DNA of 12,559 nt from Pseudomonadota bacterium (GCA_023412655.1 JAEYNH010000078.1:1-12559), one strand, 5' to 3'; shown: positions 1 through 6,713, numbered from the stretch's first letter. Numbers and translations: made by a program. Notes: a model not told the origin generated them from the letters alone.

Positions 1-396
1 CACCCGGACGATCAGGCCCTCTTCGCCGGCGTAGGTGATCCATCCGTTCGCCCGGTTGCGCCGGCGGGTGTGGAGTTCGATCCCCAGCACGCCCACTGGC
101 GCGTCCTTGACCAGCCATGCGCCGGCCGGGTCGGGGGCGTGCGCGGCGATCGCCAGGGTCCACGGATCGGGACTGCCCACAAAGCCCTCTCCGCCGGTGA
201 GCAGTGTGGCCGTTGGCGCGCCGGCGCCATCCACCGTCGCGGCGACCACGAAGGGCAGGCGGGTGAAGAACTCCCGGTGCTGGTCCGGCATGAAGTCGCG
301 CACGCCCCCGCTGGCCGGGGTGCGTTCCCCCCCCGCGAGCGCTTGCGCGCGCCGCTCGCCCACATGCCAGGGCCCCTGGCCGGATGCGCCGTCCAT
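1..396 (-). CDS. PPOX-type (pyridoxamine 5'-phosphate oxidase-like) flavin-binding protein, partial
   Basis: Reading leftward from ATG at 396-394, the frame stays open for 132 codons and leaves the window, so the C-terminus is missing. The N-terminus (MDGASGQGPWHVGERRAQ), the stretch RDFMPDQHREFF at about residues 33-44 followed by LPFVVAATVDGAGAP, then GSPDPWTLAI, and GIELHTRRRNRANG near residues 110-123 are the signature of a family of FMN split-barrel proteins annotated as pyridoxamine 5'-phosphate oxidase family. Some family members carry a C-terminal ferredoxin or reductase domain, which cannot be judged here. The start lies 3 bp after the GST stop codon with no strong Shine-Dalgarno sequence, so translation is probably coupled to GST. 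The substrate is unknown; an FMN- or F420-type oxidoreductase or heme-binding role is possible. I chose this frame over a competing one in the same stretch because it alone gives a recognisable protein. Confidence 0.82.
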   Translation of the reverse strand, partial: MDGASGQGPWHVGERRAQALAGGERTPASGGVRDFMPDQHREFFTRLPFVVAATVDGAGAPTATLLTGGEGFVGSPDPWTLAIAAHAPDPAGAWLVKDAPVGVLGIELHTRRRNRANGWITYAGEEGLIVRV

Positions 397-399
397 GGC

Positions 400-1011
400 T
401 CAGTTCCGCGCCAGGCTCGGCATCGGCGTCACGCCCGGCGTGGCTTCGAGCCGGGCGATCCAGGCCTGCACCGCGGGATAGCCGTCCAGGGGCACGCCGC
501 CCTCGGGAGCGCAGGCCACGTAGGGATAACAGGCGATGTCCGCCAGGGTGAGGCCGTGTCCCACCAGCCAGGGGGCGGCGGTCAGGCGCAGTTCCATCAC
601 CCCCAGCAGCCGCTTCGCCATGGCCTGGGCGCCCTCCAGGTCGCCGGGAACGCCGAGCAGCTTGATCAGCCGCGCCATCCCCGGGCCGAACCGGACCTCG
701 CCCGCCGCCAGCGAGAACCAGCGCTGGGTCTCGGCCGCGCCGATCGGGTCCTCGGGCAGCCACGGCCCGTCGGGATCGTACTGCCGGGCCAGATAGACCA
801 GGATGGCGTTGGAGTCGGTCAGCACCAGGTCCCCATCCTCCAGCACCGGGATCTGGCGCAGGGGATTGAGCCTGCCGAACGCCTCGCTGGACCAGGTCTC
901 CCGGGGCGCGTGGACATAGTCGAACGGCAAGCCCAGCAGACGCAGGAACAGCTCGACCTTGTGGGTGTGGCCCGACAGCGGCACGCCGTGCAGGCGTATC
1001 CTCTCGCTCAT
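400..1011 (-). CDS. Glutathione S-transferase family protein
   Basis: This 203-residue cytosolic protein has normal GST length and two-domain layout. The N-terminal thioredoxin fold (about residues 4-80) begins RIRLHGVPLSGHTHKVELFL. It has the cis-proline motif QIPVL (Pro55) and the glutathione gamma-glutamyl contact DSNAI (Asp66-Ser67). The helical C-terminal domain contains GHGLTLADIACYPY (about residues 143-156), the N-capping box/hydrophobic staple of GSTs. Ser13 in the PLSGHTHK loop is a candidate catalytic residue, as in Ser/Cys-type bacterial GSTs (inference). The start is well supported: AAGGAG lies at 1017-1022, five bases before the ATG. It is the first gene of a leftward pair with the PPOX-like gene and is transcribed divergently from a LysR regulator. 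The likely role is conjugation or reductive detoxification of an electrophile; the substrate cannot be inferred. Confidence 0.93.
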   Translation of the reverse strand: MSERIRLHGVPLSGHTHKVELFLRLLGLPFDYVHAPRETWSSEAFGRLNPLRQIPVLEDGDLVLTDSNAILVYLARQYDPDGPWLPEDPIGAAETQRWFSLAAGEVRFGPGMARLIKLLGVPGDLEGAQAMAKRLLGVMELRLTAAPWLVGHGLTLADIACYPYVACAPEGGVPLDGYPAVQAWIARLEATPGVTPMPSLARN

Positions 1012-1047
1012 GGCGGCTCCTTCCGGCTTGGGTCGCGAAGCCTAGGC

Positions 1048-1098
1048 GTTGCGCAACAAGGCCAGAATACGCCAAATCCCAAAATCAGAATTGCGCGA
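1048..1098. promoter_or_regulatory. Candidate LysR operator region in the GST/LysR divergent gap
   Basis: The 96-bp gap (1012-1107) contains the perfect 10-bp palindrome GTTGCGCAAC at 1048-1057. A related half-site TTGCGCGA lies at 1091-1098, 42 bp further on and just upstream of the LysR start. LysR regulators usually bind dyads of this kind between themselves and a divergent target operon. The region from about 1060 to 1108 is visibly AT-richer than its surroundings. I could not place convincing -35/-10 boxes for either direction. Confidence 0.45.
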
Positions 1099-1107
1099 TA
1101 CGGAACA

Positions 1108-2007
1108 ATGGACCGGCTGGACGAACTCGCCGTCTTCCTCGCGGTGCTGGAGACCGGCAGCCTCGCTGGCGCGGCCCGGCGGCTGCGCCGTTCGCCGGCG
1201 GCCGTCACCCGCACCCTGGCGTCGCTTGAGACCCGGGTCGGCGCCCGGCTGATCGAGCGCACCACCCGCAGCCTGGCGGTCACCGAGGTGGGCCGCCATG
1301 TGGCCGAGGACGCCCGCCGGACCCTGGCCGCCTACCAGGTGACGGTCGAGCGCGAGGAGACCGGGCGGCTCGGCGGCCATCTGCGGCTCAGCGCGCCGGT
1401 GGAGTTCGGCCGTCGGCATGTGGCGCCGGTGGTCAGCCGCTTCCTCAACGCTCACCCGGCGGTGACCGCCGAGCTGGTGCTCAACGACCGCAACCTCGAC
1501 CTGGTGGACGAAGGGCTCGACCTGGCCGTGCGGATCGGCCGGCTGGCGGACTCCGGCCTGGTCGTCCGCAAGCTTGGCGAGGTGCGGCGGATGATCGTGG
1601 CGGCGCCGGCCTATCTCGACCGCTGCGGCGCGCCCCGGGCGCCGGCCGACCTTGCCGGTCACGAGATCATCTTCGGCAGCACCGTGGCCGGGCCCACCGA
1701 ATGGCGTTTCGAGGGGCCGCGCGGGCCGGTCTCCGTGCGCCTGCGGCCGCGGCTGATGATCAACGCCATGGAGCCGGTGATCGGCGCCGTGGTCGCCGGC
1801 AAGGGGATCACCCGGGCGCTGTCCTACCAGGTGGCCGGGGAGATCGCCGATGGGCGGCTGGTCCGGCTGCTGGCCGAGTTCGAGCCCGCGCCCCTGCCGG
1901 TCCAGGTGGTGACGCCCAGCGCCCGGCTGACGCCGCCGCGGGTGCGGGCCTTCCTGGACTTCGCCGTGGCCGAGCTGACCGCGCTGGACGTGCTCCGCCC
2001 CGACTGA
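1108..2007 (+). CDS. LysR-family transcriptional regulator
   Basis: This 299-residue protein has the standard length of the family. The N-terminal winged helix-turn-helix (residues 1-60) reads MDRLDELAVFLAVLETGSL, then AAVTRTLASLETRVGARLIER, ending TEVG. The effector-binding domain (about 90-290) opens with GGHLRLSAPVEFGRRHVAP and contains DLVDEGLDLAVRIGRL, typical of the LysR group that includes DsdC/AaeR-like regulators. The ATG at 1108 is chosen because it gives the canonical N-terminus. The frame is open much further upstream, but that part is antisense to GST and has no family similarity. The Shine-Dalgarno is poor (GGA three bases before the ATG), so the message may be leaderless or weakly translated. 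Its divergent position and the palindrome in the gap suggest it controls the GST/PPOX pair and itself. The nitronate monooxygenase gene downstream on the same strand is another possible target. Confidence 0.93.
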   Translation: MDRLDELAVFLAVLETGSLAGAARRLRRSPAAVTRTLASLETRVGARLIERTTRSLAVTEVGRHVAEDARRTLAAYQVTVEREETGRLGGHLRLSAPVEFGRRHVAPVVSRFLNAHPAVTAELVLNDRNLDLVDEGLDLAVRIGRLADSGLVVRKLGEVRRMIVAAPAYLDRCGAPRAPADLAGHEIIFGSTVAGPTEWRFEGPRGPVSVRLRPRLMINAMEPVIGAVVAGKGITRALSYQVAGEIADGRLVRLLAEFEPAPLPVQVVTPSARLTPPRVRAFLDFAVAELTALDVLRPD

Positions 2008-2018
2008 CGCATCGGCCC

Positions 2019-2057
2019 CGGTTTCCAGCGCCGGCTGACCTCGCGTCACGGTTTCCA
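2019..2057 (+). repeat. Pair of 9-bp direct repeats upstream of the FMN enzyme gene
   Basis: CGGTTTCCA occurs at 2019-2027 and again at 2049-2057, exactly 30 bp apart, which is close to three helical turns. Both copies lie in the 103-bp gap between the LysR stop and the nitronate monooxygenase start. They could be a regulator's two half-sites or chance; no terminator is evident in the gap. Confidence 0.35.
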
Positions 2058-2110
2058 AGCCCCGGACCCGGCGCCATCCTCGGCCGATCATCATGAAGCC
2101 GGAGGACGCC

Positions 2111-3094
2111 ATGACCCTGCATACGCCGCTCTGTGACCTGCTGGGCGTCCGCCATCCGGTCATGCTCGCCGGCATGGGCGGGGTCTCCTACGCCGAGCTG
2201 GCTGCGGCGGTGTCCAACGCCGGCGGCTACGGTGTGCTGGGCATGGCGGGCAAGGGCCCGGACTTCATCCGCGAACAGATGCGCCAGGTGCGCCAGCTCA
2301 CGGACAAGCCGTTTGGCGTCGACCTGCTGGCCGCCAGCCCCGAGAGCCTCACCGCCTCGGTGGACGTGATCATCGAGGAGGGCGCCTCCTCGTTCGTCGC
2401 CGGCCTCGGCGTGCCCATGCCGATCCTGGAGAAGCTGAAGAAGGCGGGCCTCAAGGTCATGGTGGTCTGCGGGGCGGTGAAGCACGCAGTGAAGGCCGAG
2501 CAGGCCGGGTGCGACGCGGTGATCTGCCAGGGGGGCGAGGGCGGCGGCCACACCGGCCTCGTCGGCACCATGCCTCTGGTGGCCCAGGCGGTGGAGGCGG
2601 TGAAGGTTCCGGTGGTCGCCGCCGGCGGTCTGTATGACGGCCGGGGCCTGGCCGCCGCGCTGAGCCTGGGCGCCGTGGGGGTCTGGATGGGCACCCGGTT
2701 CATCGCGTCGAAGGAGGCGCACGCCGGCCAGATGTACCGCGACACCATCGTCGCCGCCTCGGACGAGGACACCGTCCGCACCCGGTGCTACTCGGGCAAG
2801 CCCATGCGGGTGAAGAAGAACCCCTACGTGGAGGACTGGGAAAGCCGGCCGGCCGAGATCCAGCCCTTCCCGGCCCAGGCCATGGTCTCCTACCAGAACG
2901 GGGTCATGGGCGGCATCGGCGGCCAGACCGAAGGCCTCGAGGCCGACCGCTCGTGCTTCGCCATGGGCCAGTCGGCGGGTGGGGTGCGCGACGTGCGCCC
3001 GGCCGGCGAGATCGTCGCCGCCATCGTGGCCGAGGCCGAGGCGGCCATCGACCGCGTGGCCGCCCTCCGCGGGCGGGTGCTGGCGCCGGCCTGA
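2111..3094 (+). CDS. Nitronate monooxygenase family protein (2-nitropropane dioxygenase-like FMN enzyme)
   Basis: This is a 327-residue FMN-dependent TIM-barrel enzyme, the usual length for the family. It opens with the barrel strand HPVMLAGMGGVSYAELAAAV. QGGEGGGHTG (residues 140-149) supplies the phosphate-site glycines and the catalytic His147. VVAAGGLYDGRG (168-179) and GVWMGTRF (190-197) are the FMN phosphate-binding segments. Family members oxidise nitronates such as propionate-3-nitronate. Related proteins are FabK-type enoyl-ACP reductases, so annotation as enoyl reductase or a general NPD-like dehydrogenase is the main alternative. An ATG at 2093 would add six residues, but I chose 2111 because GGAGG at 2101-2105 sits five bases in front of it and the longer start would overlap that site. 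It stands alone between a LysR gene on the same strand and a convergent YbjN gene. Confidence 0.88.
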   Translation: MTLHTPLCDLLGVRHPVMLAGMGGVSYAELAAAVSNAGGYGVLGMAGKGPDFIREQMRQVRQLTDKPFGVDLLAASPESLTASVDVIIEEGASSFVAGLGVPMPILEKLKKAGLKVMVVCGAVKHAVKAEQAGCDAVICQGGEGGGHTGLVGTMPLVAQAVEAVKVPVVAAGGLYDGRGLAAALSLGAVGVWMGTRFIASKEAHAGQMYRDTIVAASDEDTVRTRCYSGKPMRVKKNPYVEDWESRPAEIQPFPAQAMVSYQNGVMGGIGGQTEGLEADRSCFAMGQSAGGVRDVRPAGEIVAAIVAEAEAAIDRVAALRGRVLAPA

Positions 3095-3116
3095 AAGTGG
3101 GCGTGAAGCTCGGCGC

Positions 3117-3653
3117 TTACGGGGCGATCGCCAGATAGGCGTTCGGATCGCGCGCGAAGGTGGCCGCCTCGGCCAGGCAGCCCTGCCACGCCGCCAGATG
3201 GGTCCGGCCGCTCTCGCGGGTGTCCGAAGGCAGCAGCAGGGCCGCGTAGGTGACGTGCGGCCGGGCCTGCCGGTCCTGGTACATGCGGCAGGCGACCGAG
3301 GTCTGGTTGAAGTCGTTGATCTGCGACAGGGTCGGGCGTCCCGCCGCCGCCAGGCTGTCGAACAGCACCGCCTGGCAGGCGCGGCCGTTGGCGTTGCAGC
3401 CGGCGAACTGCACCGAGAAGTTGGCCGCCGGCGAGGTGATCGACAGGAACACCCCGTCCTCTTCGCGCCGGGTGGCCGCCACCGTGGCGCCCGCCTCGGT
3501 CAGCAGCTGGGTGAGGCTCTGGGGATTGGTGGCGTCATGCGCCCCCGCGGGCGCGGTGGCGGCCTTGGCGGGCGGAGCCTTGGCGGCGGGCTGGGCCTGC
3601 GCAGGCGCGGCGAGCGCCAGGATGGCCAGCAGGAGCGTGGCGGGGCGGATCAT
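3117..3653 (-). CDS. Secreted YbjN-domain protein
   Basis: This is a 178-residue protein with a clear signal peptide (MIRPATLLLAILALAAPAQA, probable cleavage after Ala20) and an Ala/Pro/Lys-rich linker to about residue 40. The folded part (about 44-175) matches the YbjN family pattern: an N-terminal helix ending in an alpha-beta step, a central strand followed by FSVQFAGC, and then INDFNQTSVACRMYQD. The mature protein should have four cysteines (86, 93, 122, 159), enough for two disulfides in the periplasm. YbjN folds resemble type III secretion chaperones, but secreted alphaproteobacterial versions have no established function. A GGAG sits only two bases before the ATG, a tight spacing. The gene converges with the FMN enzyme (22 bp between stops) and diverges from qmcA. 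Confidence 0.8.
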   Translation of the reverse strand: MIRPATLLLAILALAAPAQAQPAAKAPPAKAATAPAGAHDATNPQSLTQLLTEAGATVAATRREEDGVFLSITSPAANFSVQFAGCNANGRACQAVLFDSLAAAGRPTLSQINDFNQTSVACRMYQDRQARPHVTYAALLLPSDTRESGRTHLAAWQGCLAEAATFARDPNAYLAIAP

Positions 3654-3778
3654 GGCTCCTGCGCTAGCAGACCGAAGACCCGGGCGCGAGCCACCTGAGC
3701 GCGAGGCGAGCCGGTTTCCGTAGCGTGGGTTGCGCAGGCTCTATAAGCTCCATCGGCAAGACGGGGGAGGATGAGGCC

Positions 3779-4762
3779 ATGGAGCTCGCAGTCGCAGGCG
3801 TCTTTCTGTTCCTGGCCGTGGTGGTGGCCTTCAACGCCATCAAGATCGTGCCGCAGGGACGCGAATTCACGGTGGAGCGCTTCGGCCGCTACACCCGCAC
3901 CCTGAAGCCCGGCATCAGCTTCCTGACCCCCTTCGTCGAAGGGGTCGGCCGGCGCGTGAACATGATGGAGCAGGTGCTCGACGTGCCGCGCCAGGAAGTG
4001 ATCACCAAGGACAACGCCGCCGTCCAGGTGGACGGCATCGTCTTCATCCAGGTGATGGACGCCGCCGCCGCCGCCTATCGGGTCGACAACCTCAACTATG
4101 CGATCCAGCAGCTGGCCATGACCAACCTGCGGACCGTGGTCGGTTCCATGGAGCTGGACGAGGTGCTGTCCCAGCGCGACGCCATCAACACCCGCCTGCT
4201 CAACGTCATCGACGAGGCCACCGGGCCCTGGGGCGTCAAGGCCGCCCGCATCGAGATCAAGGACCTGCAGCCGCCGCCGGACATCACCGCCGCCATGGCC
4301 CGCCAGATGAAGGCCGAGCGTGAGCGCCGGGCCGTGATCACCGAGGCCGACGGCGAAAAGTCCGCGGCCATCGCCCGGGCCGAGGGCGCCAAGCAGGCGG
4401 CCATCCTCGAGGCCGAGGGCCGCCGCGAGGCCGCCTTCCGCGACGCCGAGGCCCGGGAGCGTGAGGCCGAAGCCGAGGCCAAGGCCACCGAGCTGGTCTC
4501 CACCGCCATCGCCCGGGGCGACGTGAACGCCATCAACTACTTCGTCGCCCAGAAGTACGTGGAAGCCTTCGCCCAACTGGCCAACAGCCCCCAGCAGAAG
4601 ACCGTCATCGTCCCGGCCGAGATGAGCGCCCTGGTGGGCTCGGTGGGCGGCATCGGCGAACTGGTGAAGGCCATCGGCGCCGATGGGCCGCCAGCAACCC
4701 GACCAGCCCCCCGCCCGCCGCCGTCGCGCGGCCGCGGGGCGGTTCCGGCCACCGGAGCCTGA
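3779..4762 (+). CDS. qmcA: SPFH/band-7 (stomatin/paraslipin-like) membrane protein, QmcA type
   Basis: This 327-residue protein has one N-terminal membrane anchor (about residues 3-21). It is followed by the diagnostic IKIVPQGREFTVERFGRY (21-38), LKPGISFLTPF, and an SPFH domain to about residue 185 (DVPRQEVITKDNA, then DNLNYAIQQLAMTNLR). A long charged coiled coil of Glu-Ala-rich repeats (about 180-245) precedes the conserved C-terminal oligomerisation segment NYFVAQKYVEAFAQLANSPQ. The family forms large homo-oligomeric cages in the inner membrane and often modulates FtsH or organises membrane microdomains. The last 28 or so residues are a Pro/Arg-rich tail (PPATRPAPRPPPSRGRG) not typical of E. 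coli QmcA. The start at 3779 follows GGGGGAGG (3763-3770) at good spacing and gives the canonical N-terminus; an in-frame ATG at 3725 is less likely. nfeD follows four bases after the stop. Confidence 0.93.
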   Translation: MELAVAGVFLFLAVVVAFNAIKIVPQGREFTVERFGRYTRTLKPGISFLTPFVEGVGRRVNMMEQVLDVPRQEVITKDNAAVQVDGIVFIQVMDAAAAAYRVDNLNYAIQQLAMTNLRTVVGSMELDEVLSQRDAINTRLLNVIDEATGPWGVKAARIEIKDLQPPPDITAAMARQMKAERERRAVITEADGEKSAAIARAEGAKQAAILEAEGRREAAFRDAEAREREAEAEAKATELVSTAIARGDVNAINYFVAQKYVEAFAQLANSPQQKTVIVPAEMSALVGSVGGIGELVKAIGADGPPATRPAPRPPPSRGRGAVPATGA

Positions 4763-4765
4763 GCC

Positions 4766-5224
4766 ATGCAGATGCTCGCCGATCTCTACGCCGCCCAGCC
4801 CTTCTGGCTGTGGGTGGCGCTGGGCGCCGCGCTCATCGCCATCGAGATCATGACCGGCAGCGGCTGGCTGCTGTGGGCCTCGGCCTCGGCGGGGGTGGTG
4901 GCGGTGGCCGCGGCCTTCGCCGACATGTCGTTCCCCATGGCGGTGCTGGTCTTCGCCGGTCTGACCATCGTCTCGACCCTCCTGGCCCGGCGTTACTTTC
5001 CCCGCTCGGTCCTCGCCGACGCCGGCGACATCAACGACAACGTGGAGCGCCTCGTGGGCCGCTCGGGCGCGGCGGTCCAGCCGTTCCGGGGCGGCGCCGG
5101 GCGGGTGCTGATCGACGGGAAGGAGTGGCCGGCCGACCTGGAGACCGACGCCCGGCTGGAGGCGGGAGCGCGGGTCGAGGTGATCGGAATATCGGGCGTG
5201 CGGCTGACGGTCCGGCCGCTCTGA
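4766..5224 (+). CDS. nfeD: NfeD-family membrane protein with C-terminal OB-fold domain
   Basis: This 152-residue protein is of the short NfeD class, lacking the ClpP-like protease domain. Three hydrophobic segments lie at about 12-28, 31-50 and 55-73, with the family motif LIAIEIMTGSGWLLWASAS in the first two. The soluble C-terminus (about 90-152) is the NfeD OB fold: ERLVGRSGAAVQPFRGGAGR, VLIDGKEWPA, then GARVEVIGISGVRLTVRPL. It starts three bases after the qmcA stop, with GGAG at 4754-4757 inside the last qmcA codons, so the two are co-transcribed. NfeD partners are encoded next to SPFH proteins across bacteria (E. coli ybbJ with qmcA) and are thought to act with them in membrane quality control, possibly with FtsH. 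I see no convincing intrinsic terminator after it. Confidence 0.92.
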   Translation: MQMLADLYAAQPFWLWVALGAALIAIEIMTGSGWLLWASASAGVVAVAAAFADMSFPMAVLVFAGLTIVSTLLARRYFPRSVLADAGDINDNVERLVGRSGAAVQPFRGGAGRVLIDGKEWPADLETDARLEAGARVEVIGISGVRLTVRPL

Positions 5225-5288
5225 TCGGGTAACGCCGGTCGCCCGGACGGGCCGGATTGTGGGCCCTGCGGCCGGTGAAAACGGCGGG

Positions 5289-5307
5289 CGGCGCCACACT
5301 TGCGCCG
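5289..5307. other. Small inverted repeat upstream of the five-module protein
   Basis: CGGCGC (5289-5294) and GCGCCG (5302-5307) form a 6-bp stem with a 7-base loop, 15 bp before the candidate -35 box. There is no T-run after it, so it is a poor terminator for nfeD. It may be an operator or simply GC-rich chance. Confidence 0.25.
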
Positions 5308-5322
5308 TCTCGCGGGGGCAGC

Positions 5323-5352
5323 TTGACCCGGAGGGTTATGCAGCGCTTATGT
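5323..5352 (+). promoter_or_regulatory. Candidate housekeeping promoter for the five-module protein
   Basis: TTGACC at 5323-5328 is a close -35 match. GCTTATGT at 5345-5352 resembles the alphaproteobacterial GCTANAWC -10 box, giving about 15-18 bp spacing depending on alignment. Transcription would start near 5358-5362, leaving a 40-base leader before the GTG start. The leader includes a GAATC site at 5380-5384. Confidence 0.45.
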
Positions 5353-5399
5353 GCAGCCCAAACAAGACCATCCCCCAAGGAATCCCAGGAGAAGCTCAG

Positions 5400-6713
5400 G
5401 TGAAGACGCCCAAGGCTATCGGGCTCGCGGCGGCGCTGGCGGCGCTGGTTCTCGTGCCCGCCGCGGCCGTGTCGCAAGGCAAGAAGGCGGCCGACGTCCC
5501 GGCCGCCGCGCGCAAGAGCGGCATGGCGGAAGCCCCCGCGATCGTGACGGCGGCGGGCCTGCCCTGCCAGGTGTCCGACGCCCGCAAGATCGGCGAGGAC
5601 AAGAAGAGCAAGACGTCCTACTACGAGGTCGCCTGCGGCACGGGCCAGATGGGCTACGTCCTCCAGGCGCCGGCCGAAGGCGCGGCCACGGTCTTCACCT
5701 GCGTTGAGGCCAACACCCCGCCGGCGCCCGGCCAGCAGCCGTCGGCGCCCTGCATGCTGCCGGGCAACGCCGACCCGAAGGCGGCCCTGGCCCCGATCTT
5801 CCAGGCCAACAACGTCCAGTGCCTGCCCGAACAGGCCCGCGGCATCGGCCAGACCAAGACCAACACCTACCTCGAAGTCGCCTGCCAGGGCGGCGACGGC
5901 TACATCATCATGGCCAGCGCGCCGTTCGATGCGGCCAAGCCGGCCCAGGCGCAGAGCTGCCTGCTCTATGACGACGCCGAGACCAACATCAAATGCGCCC
6001 TGACCGAGAAGGCCGCGCGCCTGGCCGTCGTGGACCGCTATGCCGCCGCCGCCAACAACGGCTGCGCCGTCAAGGATCGCCGCTTCGTCGGCGCCGCCAA
6101 GGACAACGCCCAGTACTTCGAAGCCTCGTGCCAGGACGGCAAGGGCTACATCTACAAGGTCTCCGGCGGTCAGCTGGCCGAGACATTCGACTGCGCCAAG
6201 GCCAGCCACCTGCTGGGCGGTTGCACCCTGACCGACGCCCGCCAGGCCCAGACCGAGCAGGCGGCGCTCTACACCAAGCTGGCCCAGGCGGCCGGTTCGA
6301 AGTGCGAAGTCGAGCGCTACGCCCTGTTCCCGCCGAAGCCGGGTGAAGAGAACGTCGAGCTGGTCTGCAAGGACGGCTCGGGCGCCATCGGCCTGTTCAA
6401 GGCCTCGGGCGGCGGCAGCCAGGTGATCGACTGCGGCCGCGCGCCGGTGGCCGGCTACAAGTGCAGCCTGTCCAAGGATCAGGGCTACGCCAACCTCACC
6501 GCCGACCTGAAGAAGTTCAACTTCAACTCCTGCGACGTGTCGGAATCGCGGGTGGTCGGCCGCAGCGAGAAGGGCACCATGTTCGTGGAAGTCGCCTGCG
6601 CCGACGGCCTGAAGGGGTATGTGATCGAGTATCAGGCCGCCCCGAAGGTCAACGCCGTGGGCGCCCTCGGCTGCGCCTTCGCCGGCAACTGCAAGCTCAA
6701 GGGCAACACCTGA
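5400..6713 (+). CDS. Secreted protein of five tandem four-cysteine modules, function unknown
   Basis: From a GTG at 5400 this encodes 437 residues. The start is set by AGGAGAAG at 5387-5394 and by the signal peptide it produces (MKTPKAIGLAAALAALVLV, probable cleavage near residues 23-26). A longer open frame begins at 5259 but would bury the signal peptide. The mature protein is five repeats of 76-85 residues. Each has four cysteines: 56/79/101/118, 141/162/187/199, 222/244/265/275, 302/323/345/355 and 378/400/425/431. There are exactly 20 in total and none outside the pattern. The consensus is C, then R-x-(V/I)-G-x-x-K, then Y/F-x-E-V-A-C, G-x-G-Y, a third C and a final C-x-L before a short helix. 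I do not recognise a named domain. Paired cysteines, a signal peptide and no membrane segment suggest a disulfide-bonded periplasmic or secreted binding protein. It is monocistronic, with its own promoter and terminator. Confidence 0.88.
   Translation: MKTPKAIGLAAALAALVLVPAAAVSQGKKAADVPAAARKSGMAEAPAIVTAAGLPCQVSDARKIGEDKKSKTSYYEVACGTGQMGYVLQAPAEGAATVFTCVEANTPPAPGQQPSAPCMLPGNADPKAALAPIFQANNVQCLPEQARGIGQTKTNTYLEVACQGGDGYIIMASAPFDAAKPAQAQSCLLYDDAETNIKCALTEKAARLAVVDRYAAAANNGCAVKDRRFVGAAKDNAQYFEASCQDGKGYIYKVSGGQLAETFDCAKASHLLGGCTLTDARQAQTEQAALYTKLAQAAGSKCEVERYALFPPKPGEENVELVCKDGSGAIGLFKASGGGSQVIDCGRAPVAGYKCSLSKDQGYANLTADLKKFNFNSCDVSESRVVGRSEKGTMFVEVACADGLKGYVIEYQAAPKVNAVGALGCAFAGNCKLKGNT
5565..6692 (+). 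repeat. Five protein-level tandem repeats (Cys4 modules)
   Basis: Units begin at the codons for Cys56 (5565), Cys141 (5820), Cys222 (6063), Cys302 (6303) and Cys378 (6531). First-cysteine spacing is 85, 81, 80 and 76 residues. Y-x-E-V-A-C or a variant recurs in each unit (YYEVAC, YLEVAC, YFEASC, NVELVC, FVEVAC). Unit 4 is the most diverged, having lost the R-x-x-G-x-x-K stretch. The DNA repeats are diverged, so the duplication is old. Confidence 0.85.

Noticed and set aside
12..365. A 117-codon minus-strand frame at the left edge
   Set aside because: The frame starting at 396 on the same strand gives a recognisable PPOX-type protein. This one is a shadow rich in Ser/Arg/Pro.
70..1107. Upstream extension of the LysR frame (long start at 70)
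   Set aside because: The extension is antisense to GST and PPOX and has no similarity to the family. The LysR helix-turn-helix begins exactly at 1108.
2093..2110. Alternative ATG for the nitronate monooxygenase
   Set aside because: There is no Shine-Dalgarno before it, and it would include the good GGAGG at 2101-2105 that serves the ATG at 2111.
3650..5299. A 549-codon minus-strand open frame opposite qmcA and nfeD
   Set aside because: It is composed of His/Asp/Gly-rich mirrored codons. The sense genes are unmistakable family members with good Shine-Dalgarno sequences.
5259..5399. N-terminal extension of the five-module protein from an ATG at 5259
   Set aside because: It would place 47 residues before a clear signal peptide. 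The GTG at 5400 has a strong Shine-Dalgarno and a promoter-like element lies inside the supposed extension.
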